From NCBI GenBank assembly GCA_035606355.1, contig DATNFO010000029.1:1-64000 (forward strand): a stretch of DNA of 64,000 nt, in the 5' to 3' direction. The DNA is from Sulfopaludibacter sp035606355. Lineage in GTDB: Bacteria > Acidobacteriota > Terriglobia > Bryobacterales > Bryobacteraceae. The notes beneath the pieces were generated by a model. That model was given only the letters and a program-made list of their open reading frames with translations, did not search any database and was not told where the DNA came from. Positions 42,462 to 50,712 of this stretch are shown here, in pieces (position 1 is the first letter of the stretch; each line of letters starts with the position of its first letter). A program made the translations under genes and the position numbers.

Positions 42462-44209
42462 ACCGCTTGCGCACTTACGCCGCGGAGTTTCGTGCCTGGC
42501 TGGAAGAGACGCACGGCGCGGGTTTCGAACTGCGCCGGCACTTCTTCCGGCGCTTCTTCGATAGCGACCTCGTGTCCACGCCCGGGCAGTGGCAGGCGGT
42601 CGCTATCGGGTTATTCGCGATTGTGGTGTCGCTGCCGGTTCCCCTCTTGCAGGCCTACTTTCACAAGTACCGGATGCTGTCGGAACTCGATAGCGACGTG
42701 CCGTTTCGCCATGCCGTAATGGCGGACCATCTGTTCCTCATCACGCTCGCCATGACGCTGACGGCAATGATCACCGCCATCCAATGGCAGAGCCTGTTTC
42801 CCGGGCTGCGCGATTACCTGGTGCTCGCCGGCTTACCGGTACGCACGCAGCAGGTTTTCAGGGCGAAGTTCACGGCATTGCTGGTGTTCATGGGAATCTT
42901 TGTCGGAGCGCTTTGCGTGCCGCCGAGCTGTTCGCTGCCCTTCGTGATGGCAGGCCGCTATTACACGCCTCACTGGGCGAACTCGATAGAGATGGCGACC
43001 GCAATGGCGGCCAGCGCGTTCTTCGTCTTTTTCGCGCTGGTCGCGTTGCAGGGGCTGCTGCTGAATGTGACGCCTCCGCGCTGGTTCCCGGCCATTTCGC
43101 TTTTGGTGCAAGGCGTGGTCTTCACCCTCGCGGTATGCGCGCTGCCGCTGGTAATTTCGATACCGCAACTGGATCGCTTCATGGATCAGCGGCCCGACTT
43201 TGCGCGGTGGGTTCCCCCCGCGTGGTTTCTCGCTCTGGATCAGTGGCTCAATGGAAGCCGGGAGCGGTATTTTGCGGAGTTGGGGAGAATCGCGTGGGCC
43301 GGGGTGGGAATCGCCGCGTTTCTCGCCGTCGTTGCGTACTGGTGGAGCTACCGGCGGCAGAAGGTCCGCATGCTGGAGACGCCCGTGCAGGCTCGCGGCG
43401 ATTTCAGCGTGCTGCGCCGCGCGCTGGCCGTGCTGCGCGACCGGCTGATTCCGGAGCTGCCGGAGCAGGCGGTATTCGGATTCACGGCCGCGACCCTCTC
43501 ACGCAGCCGGATGCATCGCATGGTGCTGACGGCATTTGTGGCTGTGGCGCTCGCGCTGATCGCCGAAGGATTCGTATCGCTGTTCCTGAATCCGCGCACG
43601 ATTGCGGCGAACAGTTATGCGCTGCGGCAGGCGGCCGCTTCGGCTCCGCTGGCGCTTTCTCTGTTCGTTCTGGCGGGGTATCGATATCTGTTCCGGCTGC
43701 CGGTGGAACTGCGCGCGAACTGGCTATTCCGCGTCCACGAAGGCGGAAATCACAAACTGCTGTTGCGCGGAATGGAGAAGTTCGTGTTCTGGTTCGGCAC
43801 CATTCCGGTGGGCGCGATCACGCTCCCGCTGGAGGTTCGGGTCTTCGGCTGGCAAACGGGTGTAGAGATCGCGGTGCTCACATTCCTGCCGGCGCTGATT
43901 GTGCAAGAGGCGCTCCTTGCGGGATTCGACAAGATCCCATTCACATCGGCGTATCTACCGGGTCAGCGGCCGCTGATACAAACGGTCACCTTGTATGGCG
44001 CTGCGTTTGGCGCATACGTGATCCTGCTCGGCGGCGTAATTGTGAGCGCGGTGCGGCTGACGGGTTCCTTTCTACTCGCGTTCAGCCTGATGCTGGCGAT
44101 CTGGGGCTGGTTGCGATGGAGCCGCCGCGTATATGGCGACGCGGGCGAGATCGAGTACGAGGAGAGCATGGAGCCGGCCGTGCAGACGCTCGCGATCTTC
44201 CGGGATTAG
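42458..44209 (+). CDS. ABC transporter membrane component (polytopic, 583 residues)
   Basis: This large inner-membrane protein has about 12 helices and begins in the cytoplasm (MNRLRTYAAEFRAWLEE). It carries MADHLFLITLAMTLTAMITAIQWQSLFPGLRDYLVLAGLPVRTQQVF, which recalls the ABC-2 permease idea of a helix pair followed by a cytosolic loop. It was assigned by its coupled ATPase rather than by a strong permease motif. The 3' end overlaps the ADOP stop on the opposite strand in the ancestral arrangement, and that end is copied twice more downstream (44366 and 44685). Confidence 0.85.
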   Translation: MNRLRTYAAEFRAWLEETHGAGFELRRHFFRRFFDSDLVSTPGQWQAVAIGLFAIVVSLPVPLLQAYFHKYRMLSELDSDVPFRHAVMADHLFLITLAMTLTAMITAIQWQSLFPGLRDYLVLAGLPVRTQQVFRAKFTALLVFMGIFVGALCVPPSCSLPFVMAGRYYTPHWANSIEMATAMAASAFFVFFALVALQGLLLNVTPPRWFPAISLLVQGVVFTLAVCALPLVISIPQLDRFMDQRPDFARWVPPAWFLALDQWLNGSRERYFAELGRIAWAGVGIAAFLAVVAYWWSYRRQKVRMLETPVQARGDFSVLRRALAVLRDRLIPELPEQAVFGFTAATLSRSRMHRMVLTAFVAVALALIAEGFVSLFLNPRTIAANSYALRQAAASAPLALSLFVLAGYRYLFRLPVELRANWLFRVHEGGNHKLLLRGMEKFVFWFGTIPVGAITLPLEVRVFGWQTGVEIAVLTFLPALIVQEALLAGFDKIPFTSAYLPGQRPLIQTVTLYGAAFGAYVILLGGVIVSAVRLTGSFLLAFSLMLAIWGWLRWSRRVYGDAGEIEYEESMEPAVQTLAIFRD

Positions 44210-44365
44210 TCCTGGCGCAGCACTTCGATGGGTTCGATATGTCCGGCGCGCAGCATGGGAATCGAACTGGCGGCCAGCGCGATAGCGAGCAGCGTTACGG
44301 GCACGAGCACAAATGTGAGCGGGTCGTGTGTGCCGATGCCGTAGATGAGCGGGGCCATGTAGCTC
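43936..44365. repeat. Tandem segmental duplication, copy A (430 bp)
   Basis: This copy contains the last part of the ABC membrane gene and, on the minus strand, a diverged remnant of the ADOP 3' end (44206-44363). Copy B starts 430 bases further on. The junction carries CCCAT, present at both sides, as microhomology. Confidence 0.9.
44206..44363 (-). pseudogene. Remnant of the ADOP 3' end (copy A)
   Basis: These 158 bases match 44897-45054 with a handful of substitutions (for example GATAGCG for GATCGCG and GTGCCGATGCC for GTACCGATCCC). They would encode the last part of the ADOP protein, ending in VEPIEVLRQD-like residues, but lack everything upstream. The functional end of ADOP is at 44897. 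Confidence 0.85.
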
Positions 44366-44684
44366 CCCATTTACATCGGCGTATCTACCGGGTCAGCGGC
44401 CGCTGAGACAAACGGTCACCTTGTATGGCGCGGCGTTTGGGGCATACGTGATGCTGCTCGGCGGCGTAATTGTGAGCGCGGTGCGGCTGACGGGTTCCTT
44501 TCTACTCGCGTTCAGCCTGATGCTGGCGATCTGGGGCTGGTTGCGGTGGAGCCGCCGCGTATATGGCGACGCGGGCGAGATCGAGTACGAGGAGAGCGTG
44601 GAGCCGGCCGTGCAGACGCTCGCGATCTTCCGTGATTAGTCCTGGCGCAGCACTTCGATGGGTTCGACATGTCCGGCGCGCAGC
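44366..44684. repeat. Tandem segmental duplication, copy B (319 bp)
   Basis: It repeats copy A from CCCATTTACATCGGCG and reaches the first 50 bases of the ADOP end (to 44688), then jumps to copy C at the shared ATGG. Offset to A is 430 bases, to C 260 or 261. Confidence 0.9.
44421..44639 (+). pseudogene. Second copy of the ABC membrane protein C-terminus (72 residues, intact frame)
   Basis: This frame gives MYGAAFGAYVMLLGGVIVS, continuing to EYEESVEPAVQTLAIFRD and TAG. It is the C-terminal 72 residues of the 42458-44209 protein with Ile-to-Met, Met-to-Val and similar changes. It has no start signal of its own (TTG) and no upstream helices, so it is a duplicated fragment, not a gene. Confidence 0.8.
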
Positions 44685-45054
44685 ATGGCGCTGCGTTTGG
44701 CGCATACGTGATGCTGCTCGGCGGCGTAATTGTGAGCGGCGGTGCGGCTGACGGGTTCCTTTCTACTCGCGTTCAGCCTGATGCTGGCGATCTGGGGCTG
44801 GTTGCGGTGGAGCCGCCGCGTATATGCCGATGCCGGCGAGATCGAGTACGAGGAGAGCATGGAGCCGGCCGTGCAGACGCTCGCGATCTTCCGGGATTAG
44901 TCCTGGCGCAGCACTTCGATGGGTTCGACATGTCCGGCGCGCAGCGCGGGAATCGAACTGGCGGCCAGCGCGATCGCGAGCAGCGTTACGGGCACGAGCA
45001 CAAATGTGAGCGGGTCGTGTGTACCGATCCCGTAGATGAGCGGGGCCATGTAGC
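44685..45054. repeat. Tandem segmental duplication, copy C (370 bp)
   Basis: The third copy starts at ATGGCGCTGCG. An extra G (GTGAGCGGCGGTGCGG instead of GTGAGCGCGGTGCGG, about 44736) breaks the membrane-protein frame. Its minus strand continues into the intact ADOP gene. Homology with copy A ends at 45054. Confidence 0.9.
44690..44900 (+). pseudogene. Third copy of the ABC membrane protein C-terminus (frameshifted)
   Basis: It corresponds to codons for AAFGAYVMLLGG..., then the single inserted G shifts the frame; the rest still matches to the TAG at 44898-44900. The TAG overlaps the TAA of ADOP (44897-44899 on the other strand), exactly as it must have done in copy A. Confidence 0.85.
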
Positions 45055-47554
45055 GCGCCAGCCAGAAAGCGCCCGCCAATCCGATGCCAATGCCGATGGC
45101 CGCGAGGCGTGCGCCATCGGCGACGACCATGCGATGCATGTCGGCGGGACGCGCTCCGAGCGCCATGCGGATGCCGAGTTCGCGGCGGCGCTGGTTGACG
45201 CCGAATGCCATCACGCCGTAGATCCCGATGGCGGCGAGCACCCCGGCGACACCCGCGAAAAGCGCGAGCAGGTCAAGGCTGAGGCGGCGCTGCTCGAGGG
45301 ACGCGGAGACTACTTCATCCATGGTGCGCACATCGAAGATGGGCTGCGTCCGATCGACGGCGGCGACTTCGGCCCGGGCGGAGTTGAGGACGGCGGAAGC
45401 GTCGGAGGCGGTGCGCAGAACGACGGTCATGCCGCGGGCCCCATCGTACGGATCCTGCAGGTTGGGGAAGTAGGCTTGCACGCGGCCTTGCTGGTCCAGG
45501 CCGGTGTTGTGGACGTGGGCTACTACGCCGACCACGGTGGACCACACGGGACGCGGCGGAGTGCTGCTCGGAACCGTGGAGATGGAAATGTGCTGCTGGA
45601 GCGGGTTCCGGCCGGGCCAGATGGTGGCGGCGAAAGCGCTGTCCACAATGGCCACCGGGGCGGCCGAGGAGCTGTCGGCGGCAGAAAAGACGCGGCCGGC
45701 AATGAGCGGCGTCTTCATTGCTTCGAAGTAGCCGGGCGTGATGAAGCGCTGGTCGGTTTCCAGATAACCGTAAGGCGTTCTGGGGATGTGCAGGAGCGCG
45801 CGGGAGTTGGAAGTCTCTACGAAGACGGAGCCGGAGCTGTAGTCGGCGGCCATGGGAAGGTGTGAGATGGCGCCGGCATCCTGAACGCCGGGAATGTGGC
45901 GGACGCGATCGAGCACCTGGTCATAGAAGCGCGACACGGCGGGCCCCGGGGGATACGTGAGCGCCGGCAGGGTCATGCGGAAGGTGAGCATGTGGTCCGT
46001 GCGGAAGCCGGGATCGACGCGGAGGAGTTGATAGAAGCCGCGGCACGCGAGGCCCGCACCGGTGACGAGCACCAGGCAGAAAGCGATTTCCGCGATGACG
46101 AGAGAGTCGCGCAAACGGCGTCCGGAGCGTCCGCCACTGGCGCCGCGCGCGGATTCCTGCATGGAGCCGTGCAGGCCGGGCCGGGTCAGGCGAAGCGCGG
46201 GAGCGAGGCCGAAGACGACCCCGGTGAGGAGCGCGATGGCGAAGGTGACCAACAGGACGGTGGAATCCAGGGTGACCTTTTCGATATTGGGCACGGCGTC
46301 GGCAAAGCGGCGAAGAGCCCCCAGGCCCCATGCCCCCAGCGCGAGGCCGGCGATGCTTCCCGTCAGAGAGAGCAGAACGCTTTCGGTGAGGAGTTGGCGC
46401 ACGGTACGCCAACGGCCCGCTCCAATAGCCGCACGGACCGCGATTTCCTTTTCACGCGCGGAGGCGCGGACGAGCAGGAGGTTGGCGATATTCGCGCAGG
46501 CGATCAGCAGCACGAAGGCGACAGCCGCCATCAGGATGAGGAGCGCCGGCCGGAGTTTGGCGACGAGTTCTTCGCGCAGGGGAACGGCGTAAACGCCCCA
46601 ACCTTTATCGCGGCTATAGTTGTTCGGATACTCTTTCGCAAGGCGGCCGGCGAAGGCATGAAGATCGTCCTGGGCCTGAGCGAGGCTTGCGCCCGGCTTC
46701 AGGCGGGCGATTACATCCCACACGTGAAATCCACGATTGCCAGGCTTTGTGCGGCTGAGCGCGAGCGGCGACCAGAGCTGCACATTGCCGCCGAAGTCAA
46801 AGCCTTCCGGCAGCACGCCGATGATGGTGTACGGCCGGCCATTGAGCCGCATGCTTTGCCCGCAGATGTTTCGATCGGCGCTGTAGGAGGACTTCCATAG
46901 CCCATAGCTGAGAACCACCACCTGGTTATGGCCGTCCTGATCTTCTTCCTGCGAGTACGTGCGGCCGATTGCGGCTTTGACGCCGAGCAGCGGGAACAGA
47001 GACGCGGTGGAGAGTCCGCGGGTGACACGCTGCGGCGCCGTTTCGTCGCTACCGAGATTGGCGCCGCCGCCGGTGTAATAGGCCGCGACTGAATCGAAGG
47101 TGCGATTCGTGTCGGCGAGTTCGAAGAATTCGGGATCGGACATGTTGAGGCGCGGGAGACCATCGAGCGCGTACTGACCCCACACTTTCACGAGCCGGTC
47201 CGGCTGCGGGTACGGAAGCGAGCTCAAGAGGATGGCGTGCACCATGCTGAAGATCGCGGTGTTGGCGCCAATGCCCAGGGCGAGCGCGAGCACTGCCGTC
47301 GCGGTGAATAGCGGGTTCTTGCGCATCATGCGCGCGGCGTACAACAGATCCTGGCCGATGCTTTCGAAGAAGACGGCGTGGTTCATGAAATAGATCTCCT
47401 CGCGGATGTAGGTGGCATTGCCGAGTTTGCGGCGCGCGTAAATGGCAGCGCCGGAGCGGCCTTCCCGTTCTTCGGCGAGCATCTCTTCGTGGTAGCGCAA
47501 TTCGGCACCGATATCGGGACGGCCGGGCGAGCGCCAGGGAAGATGCAGGCGCAC
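44897..47554 (-). CDS. ADOP-type ABC transporter permease (MacB/FtsX-like)
   Basis: The 885-residue inner-membrane protein of the acidobacterial duplicated orphan permease family (TIGR03434) has an N-terminal cytoplasmic helical region (ELRYHEEMLAEEREG). The first FtsX/MacB unit follows (DLLYAARMMRKNPLFTATAVLALALGIGANTAIFS), then a periplasmic MacB_PCD domain, three helices, a second unit and the C-terminal FtsX helices, ending RAGHVEPIEVLRQD. The family lacks a linked ATPase; function is unproven, likely lipoprotein or antibiotic export. GTG start lies four bases after the PadR stop, so PadR and ADOP form an operon. Confidence 0.94.
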   Translation of the reverse strand: MRLHLPWRSPGRPDIGAELRYHEEMLAEEREGRSGAAIYARRKLGNATYIREEIYFMNHAVFFESIGQDLLYAARMMRKNPLFTATAVLALALGIGANTAIFSMVHAILLSSLPYPQPDRLVKVWGQYALDGLPRLNMSDPEFFELADTNRTFDSVAAYYTGGGANLGSDETAPQRVTRGLSTASLFPLLGVKAAIGRTYSQEEDQDGHNQVVVLSYGLWKSSYSADRNICGQSMRLNGRPYTIIGVLPEGFDFGGNVQLWSPLALSRTKPGNRGFHVWDVIARLKPGASLAQAQDDLHAFAGRLAKEYPNNYSRDKGWGVYAVPLREELVAKLRPALLILMAAVAFVLLIACANIANLLLVRASAREKEIAVRAAIGAGRWRTVRQLLTESVLLSLTGSIAGLALGAWGLGALRRFADAVPNIEKVTLDSTVLLVTFAIALLTGVVFGLAPALRLTRPGLHGSMQESARGASGGRSGRRLRDSLVIAEIAFCLVLVTGAGLACRGFYQLLRVDPGFRTDHMLTFRMTLPALTYPPGPAVSRFYDQVLDRVRHIPGVQDAGAISHLPMAADYSSGSVFVETSNSRALLHIPRTPYGYLETDQRFITPGYFEAMKTPLIAGRVFSAADSSSAAPVAIVDSAFAATIWPGRNPLQQHISISTVPSSTPPRPVWSTVVGVVAHVHNTGLDQQGRVQAYFPNLQDPYDGARGMTVVLRTASDASAVLNSARAEVAAVDRTQPIFDVRTMDEVVSASLEQRRLSLDLLALFAGVAGVLAAIGIYGVMAFGVNQRRRELGIRMALGARPADMHRMVVADGARLAAIGIGIGLAGAFWLARYMAPLIYGIGTHDPLTFVLVPVTLLAIALAASSIPALRAGHVEPIEVLRQD

Positions 47555-47558
47555 GGTG

Positions 47559-47849
47559 TCAGGCCGGCCGCATGACGCGGGCGATGGCTCCGGTCAGGCG
47601 CTCCCACTTGGATTGCTTGTGGAGAAGCTGTTTGCGTCCGGCGGCGGTGAGCCGGTATAGGCGGACCTTGCGGCCGGTACCCGAGACGCTCCATTTGGCG
47701 GCGAGCCAGCCTCTCTTCTCCAGACGGTGCAGCGCGGGGTAGAGCGAGCCGTGATCGATTTGCAGCACCTCATCCGACATTTGTTCGATACTTTTTGCAA
47801 TCTGATAGCCGTTCGACGGGCCGAGCAGCAGCGTGCGGAGGACCATCAT
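47559..47849 (-). CDS. PadR-family transcriptional repressor
   Basis: The 96-residue winged-helix protein has the PadR core MMVLRTLLLGPSNGYQIAKSIEQ, VLQIDHGSLYPALHRLEKRGWLAAKW and YRLTAAGRKQL. It lacks the first dozen residues (usually ...GTLDLLIL) of related ADOP-linked PadR proteins. The start is set by a TGAACA-N17-TATACT promoter at 47894-47922, which leaves only a short leader. It probably represses its own operon with the ADOP gene and is released by a stress or antibiotic ligand. The truncated N-terminus is odd. Confidence 0.85.
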   Translation of the reverse strand: MMVLRTLLLGPSNGYQIAKSIEQMSDEVLQIDHGSLYPALHRLEKRGWLAAKWSVSGTGRKVRLYRLTAAGRKQLLHKQSKWERLTGAIARVMRPA

Positions 47850-47893
47850 TGCTGGTTCAGCGTGAAATGGAGAGCGGGCGCTCCGTCGTAGTG

Positions 47894-47922
47894 AGTATAT
47901 AGCGATTTCGAAGGCCTGTTCA
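47894..47922 (-). promoter_or_regulatory. Sigma-70-type promoter of the PadR-ADOP operon
   Basis: On the minus strand TGAACA (47917-47922) and TATACT (47894-47899) are spaced by 17 bases. Transcription would start about 38 bases before the PadR ATG. A PadR operator is expected nearby but is not clear by eye. Confidence 0.6.
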
Positions 47923-48167
47923 GACGCCGCCGCCAATGTCGCTCCGCGGGGCAAGCCTCGCTGCTGAAGCTGCAACTGGTGTCAAAAAGAACTCGGGTTG
48001 GCTGGTGCCGCTGGGATTCATGCCCATTGGCGCCGCAAACGAGACTGGCCAGGAAAGGAATCAATCACCACTTGATTCCGTAGGTTGCGGCGCCCGGCGG
48101 AGAGTTTTGGTAAACGCTGCGCGACTACCGGCGGGTATGACAAGTCCCGGTGGCCCGCGGTCGCCCG

Positions 48168-48347
48168 TCAACGAGATGCCGACGATACAGGCCATCTGGG
48201 CGTGACGATGCCCGGTATTAGGCGATTTCCTGGGAGGGAATTTGCTGGGAAGCTGCCTTCGCCGTGGTGAATGCCGTTGACAAAGGACGTGAGAGTCTTG
48301 CCGCCGTAGATTGCGAGAACGAGCACAGCCGCCGGCGTGAACGCGTC
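48168..48347 (-). pseudogene. Possible remnant of a LamG-like protein
   Basis: In one minus-strand frame the sequence LAIYGGKTLTSFVNGIHHGEG appears (stop at 48168-48170), resembling the AxYDGKTLxxYVNGxxxG strand pair of LamG/concanavalin-like domains. There is no start and no further domain; the rest of 47950-48366 is not coherent in any frame. It is best read as decayed coding sequence. The 500-bp gap between PadR and the SDR gene holds nothing else recognisable. Confidence 0.35.
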
Positions 48348-48366
48348 TCATTGGATCATGACCGGT

Positions 48367-49236
48367 CTATTGTGAAGAATGATGACGGACAGGACACGAG
48401 AGCTTAACCATACGCGCGCTCTCGGCCCAGAGCTTCTCGGCCAGTTCGTCGTCGTGTGCGAGCTTCGACGGCTCCTTCGGCTCGAGCTGGTTGAAGTAGA
48501 GGCCGGTTTTTTCGACCTCGGCACCCGAGGCGAGCTGGATGATCGACCTCGCGGCCTTTTCGGGCGTGATCATGATCAGCTTTTTCGCCAGCCAGATCAT
48601 TGGCTGCATCCATCCCGGCGCGCAGTCCCAGATCCCCGTTGCGACGGCGCCGGGATGCACCGCGTTCACCGCCACCCCTCTGCCCTCGAGCCGCCTGGCG
48701 AGCGCGCGGGTAAACAGCACGTTGCCGAGCTTGCTGCGTCCGTACGCCTTCGCCATGCCCCAGCCGCCGCGCGCGAATCCGAGGTCGGCGAGGTCCATTC
48801 TGGCGTCGTAGTGCTCGCTGGACGCCACATTCACGACCCGCGCGGGCGCGCTCTTCACGAGCAAGTCGAGCAGCAGGTTCGTGAGCAGAAAGGGCCCGAG
48901 GTGATTCACGGCAAAGGTGCGCTCGATGCCGTCTTCAGTAACCTCGCGCCGCCGCGTCGCCAACCCCGCGTTGTTCACCAGCACGTCGAGCCGGTCGTAC
49001 TTCGCGAGCACGCCGGCTGCGAGCTTGTGGATCTGCGCCTGCGAGCCCAAGTCGCAGAGCCACGAGTCCGGGGCGGTGGCGACGCCCGCGCGGCGTTTTA
49101 CCTGGTCGACCGCCGCGCCCATTTTCCTTTGATCGCGCCCGAGGAGCACCAGCCGGTTCCCCTGCCGCGCGAGCGCGACGGCCGCTTCGAGCCCGATGCC
49201 GCCCGTCGCGCCGGTGATCAAGATCGTCTTCGACAT
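48367..49236 (-). CDS. Short-chain dehydrogenase/reductase (retinol-dehydrogenase-like)
   Basis: The 289-residue NAD(P)-dependent SDR has TILITGATGGIGLEAAVALARQG (TGxxxGIG cofactor site), then NNAGL, VVNVASSEH and KAYGRSKLGN with the catalytic Tyr and Lys, the serine being in NVASSEH. After the active site, NAVHPGAVATGIW is the usual PG motif. Substrate unknown; probably an aldehyde, alcohol or steroid-like compound. It lies at the left edge of a block that looks accessory (TIGR03437, kinase, sigma factor, IS remnant). Confidence 0.93.
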   Translation of the reverse strand: MSKTILITGATGGIGLEAAVALARQGNRLVLLGRDQRKMGAAVDQVKRRAGVATAPDSWLCDLGSQAQIHKLAAGVLAKYDRLDVLVNNAGLATRRREVTEDGIERTFAVNHLGPFLLTNLLLDLLVKSAPARVVNVASSEHYDARMDLADLGFARGGWGMAKAYGRSKLGNVLFTRALARRLEGRGVAVNAVHPGAVATGIWDCAPGWMQPMIWLAKKLIMITPEKAARSIIQLASGAEVEKTGLYFNQLEPKEPSKLAHDDELAEKLWAESARMVKLSCPVRHHSSQ

Positions 49237-49472
49237 GTTTGGGACCCTCGCATGGTGGCATGCTCAATGTATGCCGAACGCCGCGCATCACAGGCCCCGG
49301 CCTGCCTTGGCGCCTTCGACCCTGCGTCGGCGCGCTGGTCGAGTTGCCCGTAAACAATGAGCCATTGTCCTTCCGGATTCCGAGGCTGAAAGTTACGGGG
49401 CGGAAGAGGCTTGAAGAGCCCCGCGGCTCTGGTCCCATGCCAGGTTGCACTCCGCACCCGTTACGCCGATAT
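49237..49472. other. Intergenic region with a 6-bp hairpin
   Basis: Between the SDR start and the end of the TIGR03437 gene. AGAGCC-CCGC-GGCTCT (49415-49430) is a perfect 6-bp stem close to the stop of the TIGR03437 gene and could be its terminator, but no T-run follows. Otherwise no feature is recognised. Confidence 0.4.
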
Positions 49473-50537
49473 TTACTGAACCGCGATCTGCACCGCAGTT
49501 CCAGTAATCCAGGCGGCGCTGACCTGAATCGTCGCCATGCCTTTTGCCGCATCCGGAGGTACTCGAAAATTCACCTGGTATCCGTCCACCGCGCCGGGGA
49601 GGCCCACCGCGCTCAGCACCTCCGCAGCCTTTCCATTGACTGTCACCTCGACAGGTGAGTTGACAATCGCCAGGGGGCTCGATGGGAACGGCTGGCCCGG
49701 ATCAACTCCCGGGTTCACCGGGCCGAGGCCTCTCGCAAAGAGCGCCAGAATCTCCCCTGCCGTCGCCGGCTTCGAGGCAGTGACGGGAGAGAAGTCGCTG
49801 GAATGGGTGATGGCCGGACCGGCAGGCAGCATCGCAATTTCGGGGCTCTCCATTGGGATTAGATGGATTACCCAGCGTTGTGTTGCACCTCCATGCCCGC
49901 GCCGGTTCGCAGGGTCCTCCGTCATTGAAGTGCTGCGTGCGGATGGTACCCCTGGCGGCGGAGCCTCGGCACCCACCTGTCCGCGGGCGCCGAGGAATGC
50001 TCCCGTGCCACCCGCAATCACGAAATTGGCCAGCGTGACTTTCGAAGGCGATCCTGGTGGCGCAGCGCCACCATTAAATCCGGTGGCCACAATCGTCCCG
50101 ATCGGGGTGCCGTCACTCTTCAAGATTTCGAAGGCAATGTCGAGCACTGCGTTCCGCACAACATCAGCGATTGCGGAGCCGGGAGGGGGCGCCGGAAGAA
50201 GACTAATGTCCATCCCCACGCGCGTATGGACTCCCATCGCCGGCTGGCCGTTGACGGCTTGAATGTCGGCGATGGCGATTTGCCCGAAGAAGTTTTTGGT
50301 CCTCACTGGAGTGGGCACGCCGGGATCAAGCGCATATTTCGTAACGTCGCCGGTGTCTTGGAAGTATGCGACTGCATTGGTCGTGTCGATCCGCAATACC
50401 GAAGCTGGCGGGACCTGCGCCAGAGTTGGTTGAGAGAACGCGGCGGCGCAGAGGAACGTGCCAAGAGCGGTTTTCCAAAGCCGCGGTAGCATGTTCTGCC
50501 TTCTCAGCAAGGCGTAATGTTTCGTTGTGTTTTTCAT
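49473..50537 (-). CDS. Exported protein with C-terminal TIGR03437 domain
   Basis: The 354-residue protein has a signal peptide (WKTALGTFLCAAAFSQPTLAQ). An N-terminal beta-rich region of about 200 residues (VPPASVLRIDTTNAVAYFQDTGD..., GGTGAFLGARGQ) recalls allene-oxide-cyclase/dirigent-like barrels and is not firmly assigned. The end is the TIGR03437 domain of Solibacter-type surface proteins: GEILALFARGLGPVNPGVDPGQPFP, VEVTVNGKAAEVLSAVGLPGAVDGYQVNFRVPPDAAKG. AAGGAG precedes the ATG. A promoter-like sequence shared with the ECF sigma gene lies 75 bases upstream (50612-50643). Confidence 0.88.
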   Translation of the reverse strand: MKNTTKHYALLRRQNMLPRLWKTALGTFLCAAAFSQPTLAQVPPASVLRIDTTNAVAYFQDTGDVTKYALDPGVPTPVRTKNFFGQIAIADIQAVNGQPAMGVHTRVGMDISLLPAPPPGSAIADVVRNAVLDIAFEILKSDGTPIGTIVATGFNGGAAPPGSPSKVTLANFVIAGGTGAFLGARGQVGAEAPPPGVPSARSTSMTEDPANRRGHGGATQRWVIHLIPMESPEIAMLPAGPAITHSSDFSPVTASKPATAGEILALFARGLGPVNPGVDPGQPFPSSPLAIVNSPVEVTVNGKAAEVLSAVGLPGAVDGYQVNFRVPPDAAKGMATIQVSAAWITGTAVQIAVQ

Positions 50538-50584
50538 TTGCGCTCCTTAAGTGCAAGTTCCTTTTCGGGTCGATCAATCAGGCG

Positions 50585-50611
50585 GCCGGTTCGAATCCGG
50601 CTCACCTGCCA
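50585..50611 (+). other. tRNA T-arm-like sequence
   Basis: GCCGG-TTCGAAT-CCGGC (50585-50601) has the exact form of a tRNA T arm, followed by CTCACCTGCCA, which could be the 3' acceptor strand. No matching 5' acceptor CAGGTGA or anticodon arm lies upstream, so this is at most a 3' tRNA fragment, as left by integrases, or a chance near-palindrome in the leader of the minus-strand gene. Confidence 0.35.
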
Positions 50612-50643
50612 CGAATAAGGAATCGCGGCGCCAAAGGTTACAG
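50612..50643 (-). promoter_or_regulatory. Putative ECF-sigma promoter of the TIGR03437 gene
   Basis: On the minus strand CTGTAACCTTTGGC is followed by GATTCCTTATTC. The same two blocks, with one base less between them, occur in plus orientation upstream of the ECF sigma gene (52425-52456). TGTAACCT is a typical -35 word for ECF sigma factors. Confidence 0.6.
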
Positions 50644-50712
50644 CGTCTCCCCCGAAGGGGACAAAAGCCTCCGGGACGAAAGACGTACAATAGGCCGACG
50701 CCTCGTGTCTAA

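Noticed and set aside
44669..45865. 398-residue open frame on the plus strand
   Set aside because: It runs through duplication copy C and antisense to ADOP; composition is Gly/His/Arg-rich and incoherent.
50585..50611. A complete tRNA gene
   Set aside because: Only the T arm and a possible 3' end are present; no acceptor, D or anticodon arm.
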